Position numbers and translations under genes: made by a program. Shown one piece after another: positions 27,907 to 37,941 of a stretch of 64,000 nt of DNA. Position 1 is the first letter of the stretch. Every line of letters starts with the position of its first letter. The notes below the pieces were generated by a model. It did not search any database, was not told where the DNA came from, and saw nothing but the letters and a program-made list of their open reading frames with translations. This DNA is from Ooceraea biroi (Eukaryota > Arthropoda > Insecta > Hymenoptera > Formicidae), in the NCBI RefSeq assembly GCF_003672135.1, contig NC_039509.1, positions 11,976,663-12,040,662 on the forward strand. Reading direction: 5' to 3'.

Positions 27907-28072
27907 GGTAAATCTACCGATTAGCGAACCCACCTCCTATCACCTTGTCCTTGACATATATTATAGAGGTCACCCTCCTGAGTGACCTTCAAAAGGTTTT
28001 AGCCGTCGGTCGTTGTTTACTAAAAAGTTATTAACAAAAGAAGTTTAATGATTTTGCACGAATTTTCAGCCG
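27907..28072 (+). repeat. Left terminal inverted repeat
   Basis: About 166 bases, reverse complementary to 28685-28850. The match is perfect for about 78 bases to CTCCTGAGT, then diverges over about 20 bases. It resumes through the block containing GTCGGTCGTTGTTTACTAAA and ends near TTTTCAGC. Confidence 0.88.
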
Positions 28073-28090
28073 TCCACAACAAGCAAAAGG

Positions 28091-28339
28091 TTATATTTTC
28101 CGAAACTGGAGCCCCGGACACATACGCTCGGTTTCAGCCCGCTTCGCGGGAGGGCGGGGGGCAAGGGCTTCGCCCCCGCCCCCCGCCAGAACCAGTGTAA
28201 CAGATTTTACCGTACAGATTTTGATCACCTGGTACACGGCACGGATTCCAGCGGGGGGGAGGGCGAAACCCCTGCCCCCGACCTCCCGCGAAGCGGGCTG
28301 AAAACGAGCTGTCCGAGGCTCCAGTTTCGGAAAATATAA
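28091..28339. repeat. Nested GC-rich 249-bp palindrome
   Basis: A large imperfect palindrome sits inside the transposon. The left arm 28091-28187 and right arm 28251-28339 are reverse complements, starting TTATATTTTCCGAAACTGGA, with very GC-rich centres that include AGCCCGCTTCGCGGGAGG. The arms have a few small gaps and substitutions; the unpaired centre is about 63 bases. A single strand would fold into a hairpin of about 90 paired positions. The palindrome plus the adjoining TTAGG array (to 28376) is bordered by AAAG on both sides (just left of the GTTATATT start and just right of 28376), a possible 4-bp target duplication, so it may be a separate foldback element that inserted into the host transposon. 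Confidence 0.82.
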
Positions 28340-28346
28340 CCTAACC

Positions 28347-28376
28347 AGGTTAGGTTAGGTTAGGTTAGGTTAGGTT
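28347..28376 (+). repeat. Interstitial telomere-type array (TTAGG)6
   Basis: Six perfect tandem copies of the pentamer AGGTT, a rotation of TTAGG, the insect telomere repeat. The preceding bases 28338-28346 read AACCTAACC, the same unit in the opposite orientation, so the array begins with a small head-to-head inversion. It directly abuts the GC-rich palindrome. Telomere-like words at this spot could come from double-strand-break repair by telomerase or be part of the inserted element's own end. Confidence 0.92.
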
Positions 28377-28560
28377 AAAGCAGAGAATACTTTGTATTTA
28401 ACTGTTTATGCTTTTGGTTAAAGTGAAGAATACTTTGTACTTATATTAAAAGAAACTATTCTATATATTAACGATTCACTGCTTTAAATGACTTTCCTTC
28501 CTTCGTTCATATACATATTCGTCTTTTATATCTTTCAATATTCAAAATAACTACTATATT

Positions 28561-28660
28561 TGCAAAATTTCTTTTGTTAATAACTTATTCATAAACAACG
28601 ATCGACGACTAAAACCTAGTGCGGGTTATTCAGGAAGGTGACCTTTGTAATATATGTCAA
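28561..28660 (-). repeat. Internal third copy of the TIR inner module
   Basis: This diverged copy has the same orientation as the right arm and sits about 150 bases inside it. It shares the blocks CTTTTGTTAATAACTT, AAACAACGA.CGACG, TTA.TCAGGA.GGTGACCT and TAATATATGTCAA with 28709-28804. It shows that the arm's inner part was duplicated, or that one element inserted into a relative. Confidence 0.75.
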
Positions 28661-28684
28661 TATTATGTTCTTGGTTCGCGTAGA

Positions 28685-28850
28685 CAGCTGAAAATTCGTT
28701 CAAAATCATTAAACTTCTTTTGTTAATAACTTTTTAGTAAACAACGACCGACGGTTAAAACTTGCACAATGTTACTCAGGAGGGTGACCTCTATAATATA
28801 TGTCAAGGACAAGGTGATAGGAGGTGGGTTCGCTAATCGGTAGATTTACC
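28685..28850 (-). repeat. Right terminal inverted repeat
   Basis: The reverse complement partner of 27907-28072, ending with GATTTACC at the 8-bp duplication. Confidence 0.88.
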
Positions 28851-28858
28851 TTAATAAA
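28851..28858 (+). repeat. Target-site duplication, right (TTAATAAA)
   Basis: The right-hand partner of the duplication at 27899-27906, directly after the right terminal inverted repeat. Confidence 0.85.
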
Positions 28859-31133
28859 TAAATATTCTATATTAAATTTTATTTTGGTGATGTCGCAATT
28901 GGATATATCGCGATTATTTGTGTTATTCTTTTTGGAGAATTAATGAATGTAAAGCATTTTATTCTTATCGAAAATACAAATACTCATTACCGAATTATGA
29001 TATTTTTAATATTTTTAATATTAAATATATATTCTTCGTATGAATAATTTGCTTCTGAAAAGTGTCTCCGAATATCCAATTATACTATTTAAATTATGAC
29101 TCATTAAATCATGAATATATTCATAAACTGAGATCAAATTTCAATACTTCCAAACCTATCTCTTTGTATTTTACAAGAGAAGGAACATCACGTCTGCCTG
29201 TCAATACGCTTTTATTTAAAATTCAAGATTTTCGATGTTCGCGAACGCGCATAAATTAATTTCCAAGTGACTGTGACTCCTTTTCTCTTGAAACTTCAAC
29301 AAAAATTTTGATTGCGTGTCTGGAGATGAAAATCCGTGAAAAAAATAAATAAAGAGGAAAAAATTGGCATCTCCGTGCCATTGTCGCCACTCCAGTGGCA
29401 TTATCCGTGCTCGTTGTCTCTTCGACGGGCGTGGAGCCTCGGTTGCACCCTCATTGCGCAAAACCACTTCTTTTCGGATCGACCGTACCACTTCGGGACG
29501 TGCCGTGGCCTTTCATCTGATCGTCGAGGCGAGATCGCGGCAAAAGGTTTACGGTTTCTCGACGAGAAGGAAATATTGTGAAAGAATTCTCCCTTCTTCG
29601 CCGCGACAGCGCGCCTCATTTGAGCTGCACGGCGACGCCGCGGGCGGAATAAAATGCACAGGGAGAGCCTCAGTGGCGTAGTTAAAACTCTTGGCAATAC
29701 TTTTGCAGCGACTGCTTTAATGTTATTCTCGTTTTAATCCTAAAATGTGCCGTTTCTGTTAACAGTGACTCGGCTCTAAAACGATACGAATTTCAACAAG
29801 GCAGAGAGAATAACGTTTTCCACCAGTCCCCAGATTTTATAGCCTCTAGTATTTTTAACAGCTAAAACAATGCATGCGACGAGAAGGATAAATACACAAA
29901 AAAAATAGAGAATGCAGTAAATAATTTAAATCGAGAAATAAAAGATGCAAGTATAAAAGAGCCCGCAGTTTCAGATACCGATGATTTTCAAAGTCGAAGT
30001 TATTACTTTGGAAATTAATTATCAGGTATATTTATTCTGCATATTATAAAATTGTGCACACAAAAACCATCTTCTCTCTTGGTAAATAATTTATATCTCA
30101 TTCTTTACACAAGATACGCGCAACCGAGATACATTCTGCGGAAAAAGAATTTAATTTAAAAGCGGACAGTTATTATAATTAAGGGCGTCATATTTCTTTT
30201 GTTTGTTAATCGCGCTAAAGTGAAATATATCTTTATCAGTTTTGATATGACAAATATGGAAATTCTTTGTATTTCATGCGTGGATGTACTTGCGTTCATA
30301 AAGATGCCATGTATTTCTATATTATAAAATAAACTATACTATAAATGTACTTTTTTTTAGGTGAGTATATTGTGCGCTTTTGTATGTTACAAACACACAT
30401 GTTTCTGTGAACATTCGACGTTTTCCACTCTAAAGATAACTTGTTTCAATTTACATGTAAAACTGCATAAAGAGTTCTGCTGTCGTTTCATTACTGCATT
30501 CTACATGGCCGTAGATAACTGCGGCTATGATTCATTAAAAAATAATGCTTCGCTACCCAGCACTTTACCGCGTAGTCTCAGGTGAAACGGAGAACGGTCT
30601 TCAACACCTTTTTCGACATTCAAGACAATATTTTTCCTGCCGTTTACCGCAATTCATTGTCCGCGCCTCGGAACATTATGAAAATTGTATTTTTAACGAA
30701 CGTTTTACCGTAAGATGCTTCTTTGTTGAGATGAATATTTCACCTATCCTCTCCTGCACTATTAAATAATATAATGTTTGATATAATGCTTTACGTCTAT
30801 CTATGAATAACATCAATTTCCGGCAGGAAGAAGATTCAATGTAGTTTTATAATCCTCCGCACTCAATTAAAGCATTCAATTAAAAGCGGATTATCTGAAC
30901 TTAACAATCGATCGCTCGAGATGGTTCTCTCCATTTCCGTTACGAGGATCAAGATTCAACGTCCATTTGAGACGCTAAAGATCCCAAGATCGGCATTGTG
31001 CACCGGCGTGCACACCCTTCTCGATATCAAGCAGAGCTTCCGCCGTTGATACACCTTGGGCATCTCAGTGTGCGCGATCCTCTCCCTGCTCGATTTACGG
31101 ACAGTAATCGCACTCGAACGACTATAATTACAG

Positions 31134-31610
31134 ACGGCGGGTGTGCCGAGGGCGTGGGCGACTCACGGTGGTGAGGACGTGCCGGTGTTCGCCATCGGGC
31201 CCCTCGCGACCACCCTCTTCTCCGGCAGCGTCGACCAGAGCTACATCCCGCACGCGATCGCGTACGCTGCCTGCCTGGGCCATCACGCCAGCCGGTGCTC
31301 CCGAGATCCCATGGACAACGCAAACGCCAGCGACACAATGAACGCCGCCCCGATAAGCTGTCCCTCGGCGGAGCCCAACAGCGCGGCGATATCCAGCGAC
31401 GTGATGAACGACGAGCGGGCGCGGAATCCGGTCACGAAATCCGCCGCTGGACCTCGCCGTGCCTCGCTCGTCGGCATCTCTACCCCGTTGCTATTGCCGG
31501 CGCTGATGATGTTTCTGGTGCTCCCGCTGCTGCTGCCGTCACCGCTCATGACGATGGCGATGCCCCTCGTTCTGTTAATTCCCCGGTGTCCCTTCGAAAG
31601 GACAAGTTAA
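31134..31610 (+). CDS. Alp: Alkaline phosphatase, terminal exon with GPI-type tail
   Basis: The last exon encodes 158 residues and a TAA stop at 31608-31610. It starts in phase 0 after ATTACAG. Residues 10-17 read THGGEDVP; His11 matches the last zinc ligand (H412 in E. coli). VFAIGPLATTLFSGSVDQSYIPHAIAYAACLG follows the family's C-terminal core closely. About 100 more residues follow: a hydrophilic Ser/Asn/Ala/Pro-rich stretch, a basic AGPRRAS segment, then about 32 hydrophobic residues (residues 118-149, Leu/Met/Pro rich) and PRCPFERTS. Hydrophilic spacer plus hydrophobic end is the usual GPI-anchor signal arrangement, but the nine polar terminal residues and the length are unusual. A second + frame is also open from about 31295 to 31639, so a sequence error or unseen splice in the tail cannot be excluded. 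The frame through THGGED is certain. Confidence 0.9.
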   Translation, partial: TAGVPRAWATHGGEDVPVFAIGPLATTLFSGSVDQSYIPHAIAYAACLGHHASRCSRDPMDNANASDTMNAAPISCPSAEPNSAAISSDVMNDERARNPVTKSAAGPRRASLVGISTPLLLPALMMFLVLPLLLPSPLMTMAMPLVLLIPRCPFERTS

Positions 31611-31652
31611 TGCGCTCCTCTTTCGCGTTTCCGGGATAGGAGGCAGTGAAGA

Positions 31653-31730
31653 TGAGAGAGAGAGAGAGAGAGAGAGAGAGGGGAAGAGAGAGAAAGATAG
31701 AGTGAGAAAGAGAGAGAGAGAGAGAGAGAG
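31653..31730 (+). repeat. (GA)n tract in probable 3' untranslated region
   Basis: About 78 bases of almost pure purine, mostly GA units with short interruptions, starting about 40 bases after the phosphatase stop codon and so probably inside its 3' untranslated region. I did not find a convincing AATAAA cleavage signal in the next few hundred bases. Confidence 0.92.
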
Positions 31731-31926
31731 TGAATGAAGCCTTCCTGTCCCTGCGTGATGTCAGAGGTACATGACAGCGGAGAAGCCACCGAAATAGCCG
31801 CGTCGTGACGCGTAATAATGGTCGATGGAGTGACCGCAGTGTAAATTTGACGGGATTGGCCGAGAGTAATCATTTCGAGCGAGTAGTGATCGCCGTGCCG
31901 CGTGACTCTCGGTGATCCGTTAAACG

Positions 31927-32088
31927 ATGGATCATTTGCCGGACAACATCATGCTGCCGAATCATCGAGTATCGGTTCGAGTGGCATGCTACAGCTCCCA
32001 GGATTTTCGAAAGGGCGAACGATCTTGGAGAGTTATCTATCGTCGAGAGGTAGAGGGAGAAAGTAATCTAGTGGGAAGCTCTTTTTGA
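31927..32088 (+). CDS. Doubtful 53-codon frame with good start context
   Basis: This small frame, 316 bases after the phosphatase stop, begins at an ATG with A at -3 and G at +4, a favourable eukaryotic context, and reads MDHLPDNIMLPNHRVSVRVA to a TGA at 32086-32088. It has no recognised domain, signal peptide or membrane segment. It could be a small gene, a first coding exon of a downstream gene, an open stretch within the phosphatase 3' untranslated region, or chance. It is recorded because its start is better than most frames here. Confidence 0.15.
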   Translation: MDHLPDNIMLPNHRVSVRVACYSSQDFRKGERSWRVIYRREVEGESNLVGSSF

Positions 32089-35000
32089 TGCTGAAGTAGA
32101 CGGGCGTCATCCGCATTCCTCGCAGGATACCACGTCTGAGCTGACGAATCGACTACAGATCGGAGTTCGTAGACGATCGTTGGAGTAGCACGAAACGTCA
32201 GCGAGATAAAACGATACCTCTCCGTAATCCTCTCATGCATTTTCAGTATCGTGTCTCGGGACGCAGCCGAGTATTTCGACTTAACGTAACTGTCTAATTG
32301 ATACAAGTTCCTGTTTGAGGTCGCCTAAAGGTTCCGCAAACTTTACGCTAATGACTAGAGCTGCTTCAATAAGGAGTTACAAGATTGGAAACGGAGTCTC
32401 TCGCTTACTCATTAAAATCCAAAATCTTGGTGAATATGGAAAGTTTGTCATCATGTTCTCGATATATTGCTCAATATATTTTCCTCCACGTCATCTTCAC
32501 GTGTTTATTTCGGAACATTTCGGTGAGTCTTGCATGAGAGGATTATAAGGTAATCACGTACCTCCGACGTTGGTTTACTTCGCGAAATGTTTCAGAACTG
32601 TTACTCCTTTCTTTCAGCTTCTGTACTCTTTGATTTATGTTTGGATTCGAGCTTTAACTAAGACCTTTCAATTAAAACTAAAATCTCGTTAAAGGAAAAT
32701 CTTGATTAAATTTTGCTTGAAATTAAATGAAATTTTTCTGAAAAGTATATTATCATAAAATTTGTTTTATATCAGTACCCTTGTTTTACTAAGGAAGAAA
32801 GTTAACTTGGAATTAAATACAAAATCTATAGCTGAAGACAGTGATAATAATATGCTCTGATGCATTCCACATATATATCCATCCTGAAAATCCATTTCCA
32901 GGTCTACTTCTAAATCGACGAGGTATGTAATTCTCAACAGTATGTCTCGACGAGAAGCTTCTCTTCTGCCACGCGGTAACACGTTACAACGAACCGAGTG
33001 ATAACGCGCCTCACCAATGTAGTAAGCTATCAAACAGGCCGCGATGCACGAAATGAATCATTGCGGGAGTCTAAGGGAGTCTAGGCATAAAGTGTAAATA
33101 TGTTAAGAGTAAAGCGGAGTGAAGATGTATAAATACTTTGAAACACGTGTCCTCGCACATCGAATGTAAATTTTACAGGTAGAATTTGATCACACCGAAC
33201 CAAGACGGGCTTCACCTGCGCACATTGGCACGCCCGTTCTTATCGCGCTCATTTGATCCCTTGCACCTTGCGTGGTGATTTTCCTAGCGGTTACAAATTG
33301 AATAATTCGTCGGTCGGCGTTTCAAAATTCATTTGTAACGTATAGCGGTGTACCACGCGCTACGCGAGAGGATCACAATTCACCACCGTGTATTTCGTGC
33401 CGAGTGAATTGCGGGCTGCAACAGTCGAGAGTCTCTTTACCACTCTGAATTCTCCTGAATCCGTTTCCATGAGGAACGCCCTCGAATTCGAGTTCTCGTA
33501 CCCACTTTTAATGAGGCCGTACCGCGCATTTTAGAACGTTGCGTGTTCACGAGTACCTGCGACTTTTATTTCACGCTTTTAATCGTGGCTTTGATTTACA
33601 GCCTCCTGTGAATCGGCAAGCTAATTGCGCCAACGGATTGCTATTTCTGCTTTGCAGTTCCGGACGAGTGTTGATGAAGATAAAATCATGTAGCGGGTGA
33701 AATAAAAACTTGTATCATTTGATACGAGCAGAGAAAGGCAGAGGATGTCTCGTAAATGTATACGTGGAATGATAGTCACACCTCACTTCGAGTTTTTGGT
33801 GAACTCGACGTTTAGATTATCTTATTCTTAAAGGTTGTATTGGATTGTAACATATATTTGTTTCATTTGTTTAGTGTTTTTAATAATAAATATATGTTAC
33901 AATTTTCGTTCTCTCGTTCTCATAGACGCGTGGATAAGTTTAGCAAGAATTTTGCAAGAATCGAGAGCGCTGCTTATTTGTTAAGAATAGCATATTCTGT
34001 CCAAAATATCAAGAGCAGAGTTCTGCAAACACACATACATCAGACAATAGCTGCGTTCTGCTCCGGAACTCGCGTCGAGACATCAAAATCCCGAACCTCC
34101 TCGCAGAAAAATGAAGGCGCAACATAACGCAGTATGTTAACAAATGGTAGTATCGAGATAGGGGAAGGTTTAAAGGACGGTGAAGGAAAGAAAACCGGGA
34201 AATTCTTTTTCCGGTGTGTATATCCGCAGGACGACGACGTCGTCTTTACGATCGCGCGGATGACTGCGGCATAAAAAGCAGCGCGAGTAATTTCTGCCGC
34301 GGGTACCCTCGGTTTGTAGATATAGACCCCGTAAAACAGTTATACCGCCTAAGGACGACGAATGGTCGGGCGGTACTTCTCTCGGTTTGTCGGAGCCAAA
34401 ACGGAATTTATCTGCCGATGTACTGCCGACTTGTTTCCCTGCGTGGATGCGAACGACCGAGAGATTCGCGCGACGATTACGCTTTTCATGGGTTCAGCGT
34501 GGGCTTTAATTGCGAACGAACACGGGGGCGAAATAAGAAACAGGCGCTATCACAAACTGCAGATGAGAGGAGGCAGAGGGAACGTGTACGCAACGCGTTA
34601 TCTGATGGGATCCGAATCTCCGGGACTCTACCGGAATACGAATCACCACATTGTTGTATAAAGCCATATTTCGTGGAATTTGTTCGGTAATAGGCTCATG
34701 TGGAGCGATGTACCGGAAAATAAGATGACTCTCCTCCAAGTACGGGACTTCGAGACGCGGGTAAATAATTTCCGAGTTCCGATCGAGCAGAAGAAAGAAA
34801 TGAGCACCGTGCGCGGCAAATTGCATTCCGCGACTGTAAAATAACGAAACTTCATTTCGCAGTTAATTCCGGGAGAAGTTCTCTCGGAGTTTTCGTCCGT
34901 CCGATTATATTTAGAGAGAAAAGAAAAATTTCTGAAATATTCAAAAGCGAAATTGCAACGGCCTTCATTTTCCTTCGAGAAATATAAATATTCATTTTCT

Positions 35001-37916
35001 CTAACAAAATATTATCACTAAACCGTGTGTAAATTTATTATGTAACTTTAGATCATTTATTTTATAAGCGCTTGGAAAACAAAAATTGCATCACCTGATT
35101 ATTATGCGCTGTCGGAGAAAAAACACTTTTCCTTTGCACATACTCGATGCACTCGAAGCAATAGTGAAAAACTGAACCAAGCAATCGCTGCTTTCGCTTT
35201 GCAACGATTTGATCGCCCTCGATATATTTTCATGCATGCAAGATATCGCATAACAGAGAACTCATCGATCAGTAGCTGTGCCGTCCGCACAATTGGCACG
35301 TTACGTAAAACACGCGTAACCGAATGCGTAAGGAGCGAAACGAAGGTTGTTACGAGCATATTTGCACGAACGAAACCTTTCACGGAAAAGACACACGGAG
35401 CCGGAAGCATGCTCGCTTGTTCGCTGCATTGTTAAATGCTATGCGCGGTACGACTCTGCAAAATCTTCCGACTCCGTAGTATTCACGCCGTTTAAAACTA
35501 GAGTAGAGAAGTTTAATCTAGGAAATTGCTAACAAGAGTGCGTATTTCAGTCGCTCCGCGTTCTACGGCTTGAGTTACAAATTACGAATAATTTAAAGTT
35601 TAAATCGGTGCGGCCCACGGAACCGCACACTTACCTAACTGCGGACCTGTCACAGCTCTGCGTCCATCGCCAAGAAGCTACTTCTCGACTTTACGTAATC
35701 ACAAGATCGCGAAGAATTTCGATGGTGTTCAACAATAAAAGTGCGTTAACGGGAACCTGATTCTTATGGTACCGAATTTTCCATTGACCGTCACATCACG
35801 GAGCACAATTATTTTCTATCATCATATCTGAAAATATAATAATTTACTTTAAATTATTTAATTAAAATACTTTTAGATACTCAGACATAAACGGTATGGT
35901 TATAACTTTGATGCATTCATTACGTTCGGAATTATTTAATGATAATGCGTGAACGATAACGTTGCGTTTTCGTCGATGAGTTCCTGTTGCCAGTCATCGT
36001 CGATTATCTCTCGATCAAAAATCTCATGGGGAGATAAAGTGGAGACGCCTCAATGCACCACATAAATCCAAAATGTTTAATCGCACACATGTGGCGCGTG
36101 GTCGTCAACATGCAAGTCGAGCTTACACTTTGCGGAATTTAAGTATAGATAGGGTTTTAACGATTGCGACGAATCACGCGAGACCAAATCACGACGAGAA
36201 CGATACGGCTTCACCGATCTATATATTTCTGTAAAGAAACATCAACACGAATTATTACGAATGTAATTTACTATAGATATCTGTATACTATTGTTTCATA
36301 AAAAAGAAGAAAAAAAGAAATCGAATGTGTATGTGAATATTTCACCAATCCCTCTTTCTCATACTTCTCGTTCCCCATTGTTATACTTTAACGCATTTAC
36401 CACAAGCGTAATTTAACTTGTCTTTTTGTTCCCATCAACTGGATTATTAAGATTCACCATAATATGTCTATTTAATCATTTCCATAATTTTAATAAATAA
36501 AAATATTTTGTCCGCCATACTTTTCTGTTATTATTAAATGTGTATTAAGTATGTACTGTATCGCTGCTGGCAATAATAATTTTAATTTCTGATAGTCGCA
36601 ACGACAAATGAACAGACTCTAAGCGCTGCACTTTTATCGCGAATCGCGATAACTGCGGAACGAAGTATCTCGGTTTTTCCTGCATTGCATCACGATTGCG
36701 CAAGAGGTCAAAGGTGGAAGACAGCGCGAACGAGGAAAAATCTCTAAAATCTTTTAGGGTCGCATCATGATTGCATGCGAACGCTATTGCGTAAATGATA
36801 TATAACTCATTTGCTCTCAAACATTCCACAACGAACGCTCGTAGATCTTCAGTGGTCTTCCGCTAATGCAGCTGTTGTTGGAAGTGCCCCATAGGCAGCT
36901 ATCTGCGAAGTTTCAGCGCTGCACAACGGAACATCCCTGGATGAACGCATTCAAGGGACCCTTTCACAGGCACTTCAGCAGACGATAACGGGAGATAAAA
37001 ACTACCACACGCGGTAGTTGGTTTAGCGTTACGCAAGATGTACAATACAAGGATGCTTCCATCTTCTACGAAATGCGAATTTCTTGGACAACTCGGACGT
37101 GTCGGGAAAGAAGAATGGGGAAATCGATATATTATTTAATATATTACTTGTAAGTAGCAATTATGCAATGTATAGATGAAATAATTTTATATTAATTTTA
37201 TTATAGGAGCGATTTTATTTATATCTTTATATTTTTGTGTCAAAATATAAAACTTTATTTATTTAATGTTAAAGCGACATTATTTGTCATATTTGTCAGA
37301 ATTGACAATTTTTAAATTAACCTTGTATATTTTAAATTCAGGTAAGTTTGTTGTAAAGTGTAGATAACTGTAAAGTTTTAGCAGTGCTTAAATTTAAATT
37401 TATTTAACATTTCAAAATTTCGAATTTTACCATTTCATAATTTTAAAGCGAAATAAAGCGATATCCATACAGAGACATTTCAGACAAAGGATATAATAAA
37501 ATAAATTATATTATAATATTTAGAATATTTCTGAAATGAAGCGAAAATCAGCGAAAATTGGAAATCAGATATGTAATGGACATATACATAAAGAAACTGT
37601 ATTTATTTTATCGAAATTTAATAAACGTAATATTTTGAATAATAAAATACATATAAGGAATATAATTAAATTTATATTAATTAATCGTAATTAATTATCA
37701 GTTTACACTCTGATAATTCTCTAATGCGGCAATAAATAGCAACATCAACAAATACATTACTATTGTACAGTTAAATCATGTGAGAAAAAGATACAATAAT
37801 GCGTTCAATTATATATAGTTGCATTAAAGAAAACACAGGCGTTCAATAACAGAATTAATGCACGGAGCAACATGCTAATAAAGCAATGAATTGAATCGTA
37901 GTATAATTACGCTATT

Positions 37917-37941
37917 ACAGTGAATTGCAACAATTCACTGT
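37917..37941. repeat. 11-bp perfect hairpin
   Basis: ACAGTGAATTG and its exact reverse complement are separated by three bases, followed by a further partial copy (TACAATTCAC). No function is recognised. Confidence 0.6.

Larger units (their letters stand above)
27907..28850. mobile_element. Non-autonomous DNA transposon, long TIRs, 8-bp TSD
   Basis: A 944-bp element bounded by inverted repeats of about 166 bp. The two ends begin GGTAAATCTACCGATTAGCG and are identical for about 78 bases before scattered differences. It is flanked by a perfect 8-bp direct repeat TTAATAAA at 27899-27906 and 28851-28858, which fits a target-site duplication. There is no open frame long enough for a transposase, so it would need one supplied elsewhere. 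Eight-base duplications are made by hAT, P and Merlin type elements. The duplication fits the loose hAT target pattern (T at position 2, A at 7), but the GGTAAATC termini do not look like hAT ends, so the superfamily is undecided. The identical outer 78 bases suggest a fairly recent insertion or gene conversion between ends. It also carries an internal third copy of the arm and a nested palindrome, listed separately. Confidence 0.88.
22386..31133 (+). other. 8.7-kb phosphatase intron
   Basis: This intron between the last two phosphatase exons runs from a GTAAGG donor at 22386 to a rather weak ATTACAG acceptor ending at 31133. It contains a 944-bp transposable element (27907-28850), TC and GA microsatellites, and a very AT-rich block around 25.5-26.4 kb with small inverted repeats. 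No coding sequence can be supported in the remainder. Confidence 0.85.

Noticed and set aside
27899..28854. Reading the 944-bp element as a TTAA-inserting (piggyBac-like) element
   Set aside because: TTAA occurs at both borders, but at different distances from the inverted repeats; the longest consistent direct repeat is the 8-bp TTAATAAA next to GGTAAATC.
31027..31549. Antisense frames over the last phosphatase exon
   Set aside because: They mirror the GC-rich phosphatase coding sequence; the + frame carries the zinc-ligand motif and a consistent splice phase.
34214..34690. 158-codon + frame
   Set aside because: It has a GTG start, no recognisable motif and overlapping open frames on both strands; there are no matching splice sites to neighbouring coding segments.
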